64,000 bases of DNA, taken from contig NC_053116.1 in assembly GCF_010015445.1 (NCBI RefSeq), positions 6,793,809 through 6,857,808 on the forward strand, written 5' to 3'. The DNA comes from Perca fluviatilis (Eukaryota > Chordata > Actinopteri > Perciformes > Percidae). This document shows positions 45,309 to 57,971 of this stretch, one piece after another. Position 1 is the first letter of the stretch, and each line of letters opens with the position of its first letter. Made by a program: the position numbers and the translations under genes. The notes under the pieces are model-generated. The model had not been told where the DNA came from. It did not search any database and worked only from the letters and a program-made list of their open reading frames with translations.

Positions 45309-47605
45309 GTAAGTAGATGCTTAGTGATAGTTAGCTATGAACTAGCTTAGATTTGTGAAGGCTAGCTAGCTTGATAGTTCACATTAGCAATGACAAGCCT
45401 AATAAGGTGGTTTTATTTTGGGTGTTCCTTATCATTACCGGAGCAACTGTTTTATTAATACACAAATTTTGTATTGTAGTTATGTGTGGTCATCTCTTTG
45501 TGTGCCTCTATTTTTAGCTCGTTAGCAGAAACATTATTGTGGCTATTCTACAAAACACATAGTTTTGAACATTGCGTCTGGTGTACAATAATATTGCTAC
45601 AGTTTGTTTGAAGTTAACATGATGTGACGTTTGCAGTCTATGGCTCAAACACAACTAAAATGTACGTCATACCATAAAAATAAGGCCATAGTACAAGTTT
45701 CATTCTCAAAGTATTACATTTCGTTTACAAAGGTCTTAAATTATTTCTTGTCCTTTTGTAGGATTATACCGTAACGTCATCATAAATAAATTTTTACAAT
45801 TGACTACTCGTGACTTGGATGTTATACGACAGTAGGCCTACAGGTACTGTTTACGTTTAGTGTTTTTCTTACGTTCTTGACCGTGAAGTGTGGTGTTTGC
45901 GCGACACGTGTATGTATAATAATAACGGCGCAACATGGTGTTTTATAATAAATCTGTGGTGAGCAAGCTCGATCTGGCCCTAAACATCCAAGCTAGGTCG
46001 CTAATCAATTAGGGAAAGAAAACAAACCGAGCCCCCACTCTTATCCTCGCTACTTTCAAGCAGCCTAGGCACAGAAGCAGAACAGGATGAAACAATCACT
46101 AAAGCCACTGGCATTTACATTAGCATATCATATTACATTATATACAGTTTTGAAACTAATTGTAACACATTATAATGCAGAAGTTAAATTTTTTATTATC
46201 CTATTTATTTTGTTTTTGTTTCATAGCATTAGAAGTCAAAACAATTGTCATATTATCTTATGTTATTATAGTACAAACAAACCTTACAAAGCTATTGGGA
46301 ATGAAATATATGATTGTGTGAGATGAGTATTATAAAAAAAGTTTTATTAAATACAGTACATGGTAAATAATTCTTTTGTCAGGCCCTAAATTCACATTGG
46401 TTTCCCATTATATAGGCATGAAGTTGGTATTACATTTCATCCTAGGTGGTAGTAAAAATATCTTAAAAATTTTAAATCTAACCTGAAGAATCCTGTCTGA
46501 AGCAGACCCATGCCTTGCTTCTATTGAAATTTATTGAAAAATGTTCTGGTACAGGATATAAAATCATCTATTCCAGAATATATATTTTAACAATTTAATG
46601 ATTAAAAATGACTAACAATTAATAAATAAGTTACATAAATTATTGACAAGCTTTATAATTGTACATTGCACCTTTTGATAGGCAAAAATGCATCCAACCT
46701 ATTCTGAAAAGAGTTAATTGAAGGGGAAACACAAAACTTCTTCTGGAAAGTCGCTCTATGATTTTACCGCACGGAGTGGGGAAAAATTCTTTTCTTTTCA
46801 GAGAGGCATGTTCTAGGATAACGTTTTTAAAGAATTCCCCTCCTCATCTCATAACCATTGCCCAAAAACTGAAAGTTAGGCTCAACTGTTACATCATATA
46901 TTCCCTGTATATTGGGAATACCTGTACTTATAGAGATGTGGGGTTCTTGGTAGCACAGTGGTTAAGGAGTCAGACTTGGATTTCTGACTAGCCAAATGTC
47001 GTTTACACTAAGTTGCTTCAGATGATGTTCCTGTAAGTTGCTCCTTGAAAAATCGTGACTGCTAAATGACAAAAAGTACTGTACTGATTATTAGAGCAGG
47101 AAACCCCTCAGTTGTGTTTTATAAACTCCTTAATACACAAATTAGAAATAATTTACAGTTGCTTCATATAAAATGTTAGTTGACATGTTGACCTTTTTTA
47201 ATTTATTGCCACAAAAAGCCAGTCTCTCTTCCCCACCTCTTGGTGTTATCTCCTAATTTAGGCCCTTTTACTTTCCCTGACCTTGGTTCATTTCATAGCA
47301 CTCGTTTCCTACTTACTTGGTAGTTGGAAGGACAACAATAGGACAACAAGGTCATGTGTTCTCCACAATTAAAAGAAATGCCAGAAAAGTGCAGTACTTT
47401 CCTGCTTTGGATTAACTGACATCTTCTGTATTTGTTTCTGTCTGTTGCAGCTCAAGAAGATGAACTTAACATTAACCAAGAATTAATTATATGGAAAAAT
47501 AAAGCAAGCGATCCCTCCAGGATCGAGTGGAACAACTTGAGAATGATAAAAGTTTCTCGAGCAGCAACTCCGGCTGAGATAACTATTGAAACTGAGGGGA
47601 GGTAA
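45245..47605 (+). CDS. divergent spliced ORF of unknown function in the Merlin-type unit
   Basis: Exon 1 45245-45308 (ATG to GTAAGT, phase 1) and exon 2 from 47451 (after TGTTGCAG) join in frame to give 72 codons: MASSGTRGRKAVHDKEEVEE, then QSQEDELNINQELIIWKNKA, ending ITIETEGR and TAA at 47603-47605. A donor-like GTAACT overlaps that stop, so the protein could go on. The charged N-terminus suggests a nuclear or DNA-associated protein. I recognise no family. It may be element cargo, an accessory protein, or chance. Confidence 0.4.
45309..47450 (+). other. intron of the divergent ORF, with SINE
   Basis: AT-rich, 2.1 kb. It carries a tRNA-derived SINE at 46940-47092 and no other exon I can support. 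Confidence 0.4.
46940..47092 (+). mobile_element. tRNA-derived SINE
   Basis: The head has a tRNA-like box A region (TAGCACAGTGGTTAAGGAG) and the tail ends CTGTAAGTTGCTC and ACTGCTAAATGACA, the usual end of fish V-SINE-type elements. About 150 bases. Confidence 0.65.
47451..47605 (+). CDS. divergent ORF exon 2
   Basis: Follows a TCTGTTGCAG acceptor and completes the split Ser codon; 51 codons to TAA. Reads SDPSRIEWNNLRMIKVSRAA, no known domain. Confidence 0.4.
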
Positions 47606-47806
47606 CTTGACCACAGTTTAATTTAGTCGGAGGTCGCACAACTAAAAAGTAAACGTAAGCGGAAGTGACAGATTTGTATTGGATTTGCCTGGAACACAGT
47701 ATTCAGTAAAGCATTATTTATTGTAATTTTCAATACACTGAAATCATCATAAATGGAGAAATTATAAATGTTTGTCTAGTGGTTTCTTTAAAAATAATCA
47801 TTTACT

Positions 47807-48173
47807 AGAGATGCACCAATTGCAATTTTCGTAACAGTTGGTGTTGTGTTTCTATGGTATAATTAAAATTGCTTTTGTGGTTTATATATTGAAAGGTTTA
47901 AAAAACGTTTGACAATAGGCAGCCACCTGTGTTAATACGAACAGAAATTAGTTGTAGACAATTTACACTTGCTTTGGAGCATTATACTGGAAAAGATGAA
48001 CGAATTTAGCTTTAATCACAATCTGAACCATTACGTTCGATAGACGTGTGAACCCGTTGTGCACGCAACGTGTAAATATGATGGGCACAGAATTGGAAAT
48101 ATGGTCACCCGTCATAGCCATCAGCTGAAAACCGGCCTTTTCCTGTCACATGCGAAACAATCGGTGCATCTCT
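47807..48173. mobile_element. hAT-type MITE with target duplication
   Basis: The ends AGAGATGCACC and GGTGCATCTCT are inverted, and ATCATTTACT is repeated on both sides (47797-47806 and 48174-48183). That is 10 bases, close to the 8 of hAT elements. Non-coding, 367 bases, nested in the larger unit. Confidence 0.75.
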
Positions 48174-48183
48174 ATCATTTACT

Positions 48184-50786
48184 CAACTACAAGTTCTTTT
48201 TACCATGCCTTATTTTGTTCATGGAACCTTTCTTTTAATTAAGCAACATTAGTTGGTCAATTAGTTAATTATTAGGCATTTGGAGGTTAAAAGACAGTCT
48301 GTGGAAAAAGGAGCCTATATTCGTTGTAGTCTATAGCAAAATAATCACTTCTAAGGGTAAGACCCAAATGCAGACAATAGGGGCAGCTAAAATCAATCTA
48401 GTAGTGACAACTTGGGTCAAGAGCAGATCACAAATTGTATACCCACATACAGAGGCATATTAAGATCGACATTAAGAGTGCAGGCTTGTAGTGGGGTCAG
48501 GGTTCAGTTTAGTGTGACAGATTCCAAGGTAGAATCAAAACGGGAAAGGCAGGCCTAACGTGTAAATTCTAATGGTACTGGCAATTAATAAGTAGTGAAT
48601 GAAGAAAATGTTCCGCTTGATGTGACATGCAATTAAAATGTGTTTTGGTTTGTAATATATTATACAGTGACTGATGCTGTGCAGCCTGAGGAAAATGAAA
48701 GAGGCCCTAGCTGACATCCCAGCAGTCTTTTCAACGACACACCGATTCCAGCTCCACTCCAATTCCAGCTAACTCTGATTCCAAGCTCAGACTCCGATTC
48801 CAGCTCAGAGTCCCATTCCCAGCTCAAACCTCTGACTTGCAAACAAGAAGTAGAGAGTAAAGAGAAGAAAGGCAAGAAAAAGTGCTGCTACAAGAGAAAG
48901 AAGGTGCCAATAATGCAAGAGGAAAGCAGCGATAAGAGAAAGTGTTTAAAGTAAGAGAAAGAAGGACAAGAAAAAGAAGGAAAAAGAAAAAAGGACCAGA
49001 ATAAGAACAAAAAAAAAAAAGAGTATTATGAAGTCGTAGGTAAGATTAAAAAAAAAAAGCAATTACATTGAGAAATACTTTTATTTCCATGTAAGCCAAA
49101 CCTGAAATTGATTTCCTGCGTTTAACCCTTTAATCGTGTAGTTATGCAGAAATTACGTGTATTGTATAAAGTACCTCAATGTATGCATCATTTTCAGTTT
49201 ACTTCCATTTGTAGATTCTTCTGATCTGTAAGGTGTATATGCCACTTAATGTGGATGGATCTGCTAGCTTTTTGCGATGGCTGGGTATTTCAAACCAATT
49301 CCTGCGGTGGTATCTGTTATGCATTGGATGTGGTGCAAGAAATGACTTATGGATAGGAAATTATCTTACTAAGTTGAAACACTTCAGCTTTGGTTTCCAG
49401 AAGGATAAGCGTAATGCCCAGCTTACCCATAAAATAACACATTCAAAAACGTCAGTGTTGCGTTTGGGGCTGTTTTAGAGTTTTGATATGGAATTGGTCT
49501 CCATGAAACGGAGTTGACACTCCTCATTGCAAATACAAACTAATATATATTCACACCTTTAATTCACACACTAACAATGAGGCTATTTCCAGCCGTGATT
49601 AAACTGTATTTTGGAAGTTACTATATAGGCCGTTCCTTGATCCTTGGACATACAGGCTAAGCATTCTGTAGCAAATAACAATAAACCCACTCATTAATTT
49701 CATACTATTATCTCAATGCCGTAACCACTTCAGCACATAAATAATGCAAAATCCTAAAATATAAACGTGAGTAAGTGGGCGTTGAGCAACGCCATTATAT
49801 TGAATCATACCAGCAACAATGAGTTGCAGTGAAGAATACCAACTACGAAAGTCCCACTAACTTAATCTTAATTGCAGTAAGACCATGAACTACTACGACC
49901 GGCTTCAAAATGAACTGACAACATAAGTTGTACCACTTACAGTTCTCAAGGTCGCATACTAATACCCTCATCCTTTCAACTACTGGCTAAGTTATCCTGT
50001 GTGTCCGCGGCTTATTCTCCTGACATAATTCCACGACCATCCGGTGAAAGCACCTCTATTTTGATACCGTGGGCATACGCGTTTTGCAGCTTGGCTGTCA
50101 AATCAACCATAGAAACGTGCTTGAATGTTACTGATGGAGGAAAGTGAGAGCGCCATTTATTAAAGAGTAATTCAAGTTTCTGCAACCTAAAATTCTATAA
50201 CAACATGTATATTGACAGTTTTATATTCTGCTTGTTCAATTTCCTTTAGCAGGTAACATCAAACACGTGGTCACCAGATACCAGCCAATTGCCAAACTTG
50301 GATGCCATGCAGGGGTACACTATAGCCCATGGCTTCTTCAAAAGGCGTGCATGGTCATGGGATGCGCCGTGGGTTGCCACTGCACCCATTGCTTGAGCTG
50401 TTCATTGCAGAAAGACAGCGTTGGAGCAATTGCCTTTTGCAGAAAACCGTCTGAATCCGAGTGCAAGCGCGTAACTGAGAAAAATAATCTGGAGAAATGA
50501 AGAAAAGGGTAGAGATGAAAAGAAAGAGAGCTACTCTATCTCCAACTAAAAAAGCCTTCATGGGGTGACAGAAACTCACTCACCTATAGCTTCACCAAAT
50601 GCTCATATTATGCTTTGGTTTCTTCCCTTCCTTATTATTATGTTGTCTTTTTGTGTATGTAATAGGCTTCCAAAGTGAAAAAGCCCATCGCTTGGGTATT
50701 AGAGGCGTTCTGTTTTTGTTTTAGATGTGTACATTTTGTTTGACCAGGCAAATACAATGCTGCGATTTTTGCTTCGTCATTTGCCC
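48184..50786 (+). other. degenerate plus-strand coding-like pieces; no firm gene
   Basis: 48668-48955 contains a Ser/Asp stretch (SSDSDSSSES) followed by a Lys-rich run up to a TAA at about 48953, with stops on both sides in that frame. 50252-50500 follows a TTTAG acceptor and gives a Cys/His-rich frame (GCHCTHCLSC) ending at 50500. Both could be later exons of the divergent ORF but phases do not join. I rate them as possible remnants only. Confidence 0.3.
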
Positions 50787-51650
50787 TTTGTGAATGTGCA
50801 ATTGAACATGCTGATCAAAGCAGATGTGTAAATGTGGAAGTAAATAAGCTTATAAAATGGAATCCACAAAGTTTCCTCTTTGTGTTTTATTTTTTATTCT
50901 TTGATAGTCATAGGCATGCTAGATTATTACTAGGTTGTGAAATGCAACTGAACTCTTTTGATAAAGACATTTTGCTAATGTATGTAGATAAGCTTTCATA
51001 TCAAGCTAATCTAAATTTCAATTTATTCTTGGATATCGGCTGGTACATTCCAGAGATTATTTCCTAGAGTTTATGTAATATTCTAAACATATTGATCGGT
51101 AGATGTTTTGTACATGGAAGTAGATAAATCCATAACCAGTCAAATAAATTCTTTAACTTCATTTGATAGTTATGTTCATATCTATAGATACTTCTTGAGT
51201 TTGTGAACATTAATTCGAACATGTTGATCACATATATTTTGGTGCTGAACGTAGCTAGATAAAGCCGCTAAACAGTCGACTAGGTTTCACTCTGTGTTTC
51301 TCTACCTTATTTGATAAATGCTACCTCGGCTATTAGTTACTTTGAATGACATCACATGTGTTGTAAAAGTGTTACAGATGCCTTAGTGATGCTGCTAATT
51401 AGACTTTAGATTTTATGTAGATGTATATGGTTAAGTAACACTTTTAGAGATAAAAGCATTGACACGCCTACAAATAAGTTGTAGCAAAGTTGTTGAGTAT
51501 ATACGTATGTATATATGTTATTGATACACTACAAATGCGCTTGTTTCCCAAAGCAGTTGCGCGTATCTATAGATATATAGATTATCACAATAAAAACGCA
51601 GCAGCTCTTTTGTAGTTCATCTGATTGGCAAGACATTTTCAGTTATTGCT
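50787..51650 (-). repeat. right long inverted repeat, outer end damaged
   Basis: Inverted match of 41757-40960 on the left, including CACATGTGTTGTAAAAGTG and TATCTATAGATATATAG. Beyond about 51624 only one short piece of the 60-base unit (ACATTTTCAGTTATT) remains. Confidence 0.75.
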
Positions 51651-52226
51651 GCGTGTGTACACTTTGAAACTGTTTTTCTCCATTTGCAAATGTAAAAATA
51701 AATACTCAAAGACAAACTTTTGGTTTAATTCTCAAAAGCAGTCATTATTAGTTCGCATTTGATCATTGATATTTTCCTAAGCATGCTGCTTCAAGGAAAA
51801 CTTCCACCACAACACACACACACAAAACATCTACATTGCAGTAGATGGCTTCAGTGCGCCAAAATTACATCAAAATAAACACTGTTAAAATAAAAGAAAC
51901 TTGACTGTAAAACAACCTGTCAGTGTAGAATTCCGGTGTGCTCCATGGTATCGGACCCGGTATAATTTCAAAACCAGTCCATAAGGAACAATTTCAAGGG
52001 TGCACTGGCACTCTTTTGAAACGAGAGGTACTTGGAGATTACTCAAGAGGGCCACAAACAGTCCACAATTTGACCCAGAGCCCGCACTAGTGTCATTGGT
52101 AGGGCCCTATGCAGATATGTGATACTCTTTGATCCTCCTAATGCAGCTGCAGCTCAGCGCTGAATCAGAAGTCTGGCTATGGCTTGTCTGTCTCACCTCT
52201 TTCCTGGCTGAAATGTCCACTTGGGC
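51651..52226 (-). pseudogene. degenerate C-terminus of the THAP-DDE transposase
   Basis: Minus-strand codons in changing frames give RIKEYHIS near 52130 and CGLFVALLSNLQVPLVS near 52060, matching the usual end of these transposases (a RIKEYHI block then a Leu-rich end). Several frameshifts; the last 350 bases to 51651 have no assigned content. Confidence 0.5.
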
Positions 52227-53086
52227 CTAAAGGGGCTGAGGATCACAAGGGGAGACATTGATTTCAGTGAGAAGGTCCTTGATGAGAAATCCTTTATCAG
52301 CCATGACCTCATCGCCTTCCTCAAGTAGACACAGGATCCCTGATTCTCTTGTGATCTCCTTGTCAGATATCGAACCTGTATACAGGTCACTGACAAATGT
52401 GACTAAACCTGAGGGAGAGATGCCAACTAGGCCCTTAAAGGTGGTGTTACCTTTGTAGTGGGAGTAGATTTCAGAGTTGAGAACTTTTGAACTAGGTCTC
52501 TGCACGTGTATTTCTGTACAATCTAATATAACTCTTGTAAGTGGGAAAGTGCTTTGGAAACAAGGAGGCATGAGCTCGTTTACAGTTTCTCGAAGGCCAA
52601 ATTGGAAGTGATCCTAACATGAATTGTAGATAGTTTGCCCAGGTTACACAGACCCTGCTTACAGTTGACTGTGACACATCAAAGCGCACTGCAAGGTCCT
52701 GTTCAGGAAAACCTTGCCTAAGACGACAAAGAAATAGAAAAAACTGGTCAATGACGGCCAGTTTAGGAATGCTAAACCCCTGCCTTACAATTTGCCCGTC
52801 AGCTTGCCTTATTCGCTGTGCCTGACTCCACCCTACCATGTTTTCTGCAGTAGGCTGTAGGGCCATAAACACTGCTTTCAGTGTGTTGTAATCAGGAAAG
52901 CCTGTGAAAAACATGATGTTCTTATCATCGCCTTGGAATCTTGAAAGGAGAAACTGCTTGGTTTGAAGACGTGCAATTAATTCTGCTTGATCGTTGATGA
53001 TCTTGTGGGCTTCCTTAAGTTGCTCCTCCAGTGGCGGGGGCAGTTCAGCATAATCATGATCGGGGTGGGGAGGGGCCGTCTCTGTA
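52227..53086 (-). pseudogene. THAP transposase exon 4 (coiled coil, HTH and catalytic core)
   Basis: Starts after TTGCAG at 53086 in phase 2. The frame is open to about 52592, then the rest of the core continues in another frame to a stop at 52227. The motif order matches Tnp_4-type HTH followed by DDE_Tnp_4. Confidence 0.75.
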
Positions 53087-53688
53087 CTGCAAGGGCAAGA
53101 AAATATTGAGGGACATAATTTTAGGAGAGCATATTTTAAACTAGTGATCAATCTCCCATCTGATGCCAGTCATTTGCAAAACAATGCTTTTCTCTTAAAA
53201 GTGATATTTCCCTAAGTAGAACAAGTCAGTAGCAGTCACCTCCAACATAATCTGCTCTGGAAATCTGCTGTCACCACCAACAATATATAGAATAATATTA
53301 GTTTTTTAACACTCAGTATTGTTTACTACAAAGAGATATTACTTTTTGAAAGGTTAGATCCCAGACAGAATGAAATATATCTGGGTACAATATGTATCAT
53401 TTTCATGTTTTAGATTTTCAAAAGGATTAAGTGGTAACTACAGAGGGGTGTACTACAAAGTGAGGTTGATGGGTTAGCTAGGTATGTTGAGCCAAAAGCC
53501 AGAATTTTTTATGTCACAAAGGGGGCTCTCTTAACCTGGCTATATTATATATAGTTGTTATGTTAAATAAACAGGAGGCACTGAGAGTGTACTGAGTCGA
53601 TAGGTACTGTATTTTCTAACAGAATTCCTCTGATCCTAGCAATCAGATAGGGGAAAAAATTATGTTCAGAGAGATACACGTCACTTAC

Positions 53689-53754
53689 CTTAACTCATTG
53701 GAATTTACATCAACCTGCCGGACATCCTCTTCAACAACTGCAGTGGTTGCATGA
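53689..53754 (-). CDS. THAP transposase exon 3
   Basis: 66 bases, phase 2 to 2, between TTTCCAG and GTAAGT, encoding SHATTAVVEEDVRQVDVNSN. Linker between THAP domain and coiled coil. Confidence 0.6.
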
Positions 53755-53842
53755 CTGGAAAGCAGTATTACTGAAACTTAGTCACATGAAAAGAGGTCTT
53801 AAAAACATTATGGACTAAGAATGTAACTGCACAGAAATATAC

Positions 53843-54009
53843 CTTGTAGTTCCTCTGACGATAGACCTCCTTGCAGGCCTCACGGTGCTATCAGTCCAGG
53901 CAAACAATGTTGGAACAGCACCCTTCTTCAACTTTCGCATGCCAACCAGGGTCTTCAAAAAAGACTCTTCTGTGAAGTGATCTGAACATACTTTTGTGTC
54001 CCCGTGGAT
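53843..54009 (-). CDS. THAP transposase exon 2
   Basis: 167 bases from TTACAG, phase 0 to 2. It carries VCSDHF, the second zinc ligand pair, then KLKKGAVPTLF closing the THAP domain. Confidence 0.75.
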
Positions 54010-54352
54010 CTGTAACGTTAGATATTGAACGGATGTTACTGTTTATAGTTGTGTGCTTAACTTGGTCTAGATTAGCAATGGTTATCATAAACAGGCACAG
54101 GTCACGTCTTGTTTATATTCTGCTGTAAGACACGGCTAGCCACGGCTTAGCAGACCAGGCTAGTCTAAAGAGCTACAACTTGCTTAACGTTACCGCCAAA
54201 TCAGCCCCTCGCTCGTTATAACTTAAAAAGGACCGGTTCGTGGCTTATCAAGACATGTCTATTTAGCCAGAAGGCTTAGCTAGGTATCTCTATGCTAGCT
54301 AGTTAACGTAAATATGGCTAGCGTAGTTCGTAAGCTAATGTTAATATCTTAC

Positions 54353-54502
54353 CTTGAAATGGCGACCAGGATCTCTTCTTATTTTGTGAATCCATTCACG
54401 GCAAAGTACAGGATCTTTGGGGAAACAATGGAAGGTTTGACCTGTATAGGATTTATTTCTTTTAGAAAAAGTACATTTGGGAACACAACAATGCGGCGGC
54501 AT
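54353..54502 (-). CDS. THAP transposase exon 1
   Basis: ATG at 54502 to GTAAGA, exactly 50 codons. Cys5/Cys6 and Cys10 form the first zinc pair and Trp37 the conserved THAP Trp. It binds DNA at the transposon ends in related elements. Confidence 0.75.
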
Positions 54503-54741
54503 TGTTGGTAACGTTATGACAGTTAGCCTACAGAGGGCCAACGGTTACTTCCGTACACCACAGCCTCGTTTTGGTTTAAGATGATGACGTAGGTGAATAA
54601 GGCGAATAGGTGCTGCCTGAGAAAGCACAGCCCACCCACTGACTTGTTTGAATTTGGTTGACCAATCACAACAGAGTGGGCCAGCGGACCAATCAGAGCA
54701 CACTTGGCTTTTCAGGAAGGCGGGGCCAAGAGCTCAGATAG

Positions 54742-56230
<1,489 letters not shown>

Positions 56231-57618
56231 GTGTTTCAGGCAGAGCAGCTGCAGCAATGGCCATTATGAGAAACATTATATGTTTTTTGAACATCAAATC
56301 ATGTAAACCTATTCTAGTAGACCCCAAGAGAACAAATATGACGCCAAAAAGGAGTACGATAGGGTCTTTTTAAATGATTAACAGATCAGTTAGTTAGTTC
56401 AGCAGGCTAACGGTCTCTCCATCTTTCCCACTGAGTGCTGTGTATCTACATGGATGCAGATGATTGGCCCAGTCAGAGGCTCAGAATACATTTAGTTTGA
56501 AATAACCATACTCCACAGAACACCATCAGCTCTCCTGCTCCAACACTACAGTTCAGATGAACCCGGACTCAAAATTACAACAGAGTCCCTTTAACACGCC
56601 AGAGAAAATAACATCAGTGGAAGAACGTTGATGTGTAACCTCGAGATGAAGAATAATGTTTGAAATCCAAAACATTGTTTTCAACTCAGTGATGTGGTGT
56701 GAAGATGCATCACAAGCTCTGACAGTTCAAAACACGATTCTTCATCTGGAGGATTATTAACAATAAATACATTTCAGTAACACGGCCATTTTATATGCAA
56801 TAACATACTTCACACATTTACCGTAGAAAAATATTCTAACCATAGTTACTTAGTGATAAAATAAAGACTGAAGCAAAAAGGCAAAGTGCAAAAACAACAG
56901 AGGCCCTACATGGTTGTGCCGTCGTCTCATGGTAACCAATGGTAACCACTTTTAAAAGAAAATACCCACTTTGTTTTTTGGGTAAAGGAGATCAAATGTT
57001 CCACGGTGTCCCAACAGCAGTTTTTCTGCTGCAACATGGAGGAAAAACAGGCACAAACATCCTGTCTGAGGCCTCCGCTTGGTTAAATATTTGTCCCTTT
57101 ATGATACAGTAAAAACAGGATAAATAATATTTGAGTGAAAAGTAATTTTTCACAAACAGAAAGGTCTTTTTGGTAGTTGATGTTGCTCCACAGTGCAGAC
57201 AGAATGAGGACGTCTGAAGTCCCAAACATCCCAGAATAATCTCCGTGGTTAGGCCTGTTGCACCATATGGGAGCTGGTGTGTCCGTGTCAGGGCTTTTCA
57301 GTCTGTTTTTACAGCTGCAATTTTTTGTTTTTTTTTAATCAATCATAAATCCGTCATTTCTTTTCTCAATGAATTGATTTTTTGGCCTGTAAAAAAACGT
57401 GAAATCACAATTTCACACAGCCCAAGTTAGCATATTCTAACTGCTTGTTTTGTGCGACCAGCAGTACAAAGAAAAGCATAAAATGTTCACTTTTGAGCAG
57501 CTGGAATCAGTGAATTTAAGCAAATTATCAGAATACGTGCAGATTAATTTTCCATCTATCGACTCATCCAGGATGCCACAGTGATATGACGACAGAAGGA
57601 GCTGCAGTAGAGACAATG
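56231..57618. other. unassigned sequence, no gene seen
   Basis: Scattered short frames only, none with splice sites or family resemblance. It could include 3' UTR or downstream sequence of the CABLES-like gene. Confidence 0.4.
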
Positions 57619-57971
57619 GCTGAATCTCACTTCCCTGATTTGATATCTCCTCGCTCCTCGGCTGAACCGGAAGTGGTTCTGGCCCTCTTTCGTAAGGGCC
57701 GTCTCAAAGCTCTTATTCCTGCCCCGAGGATGGAGGAAGGATCTCTGAGGAGCTATTATCGAGGATGGAGGAGGGATCACTGAGGAGCTATGAGCGAGGA
57801 TACACAAGCCGTTGCTAACTCCGCCCATTCAGCTGAGAAATTCTAGTGACACTTCAGAAGAAAATTACGTCTCATTCCTCTAAAACACATATCCTCGTTT
57901 CCCATGCTTCCTTGGTGGGACGGACTATAAGACATAAGGAAGGGAAGCAAGTGAGGTGAGATTCAGCCAAG
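57619..57971. mobile_element. MITE with flanking direct repeat
   Basis: The ends GCTGAATCTCAC and GTGAGATTCAGC are inverted. GCTGCAGTAGAGACAATG occurs directly before the left end (57601-57618) and again about 12 bases after the right end (57980-57997). Confidence 0.6.

Larger units (their letters stand above)
40399..51650. mobile_element. ~11 kb Merlin-type transposon with long inverted repeats
   Basis: The left arm 40399-41760 is the inverted, diverged match of the right arm 50787-51650, an exceptionally long terminal repeat (about 0.86 kb shared). Between them lie a spliced Merlin/IS1595-type transposase (minus, 42548 to about 44730), a divergent plus-strand spliced ORF (45245 to at least 47605), a SINE, a hAT MITE and a dispersed repeat. 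The right arm has lost most of its outer tandem repeats. No target duplication could be confirmed because that end is damaged. The link of the arms to the transposase is by position only. Confidence 0.6.
52227..54502 (-). pseudogene. THAP domain-DDE transposase gene, frameshifted
   Basis: Four exons in consistent phases: 54353-54502, 53843-54009, 53689-53754 and 53086 onward. The protein starts with a THAP zinc finger (CCVPKC, CxxH as CSDH, and AVPTLF), then a Leu-rich coiled coil (about LEEQLKEAHKIINDQAEL), an HTH segment (FDVSQSTVSRV) and a DDE_Tnp_4-type core with ILDCTEI, FVSDLYTG and MADKGF. A 2-base loss near 52592 breaks the core between the HTH segment and the first Asp, and the C-terminus is shifted again. 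The superfamily may be ISL2EU or a Harbinger relative. Not active as it stands. Confidence 0.75.

Noticed and set aside
49233..49478. 81-codon plus-strand frame
   Set aside because: No acceptor in phase with other exons and no family resemblance; cannot be told from chance in AT-rich DNA.
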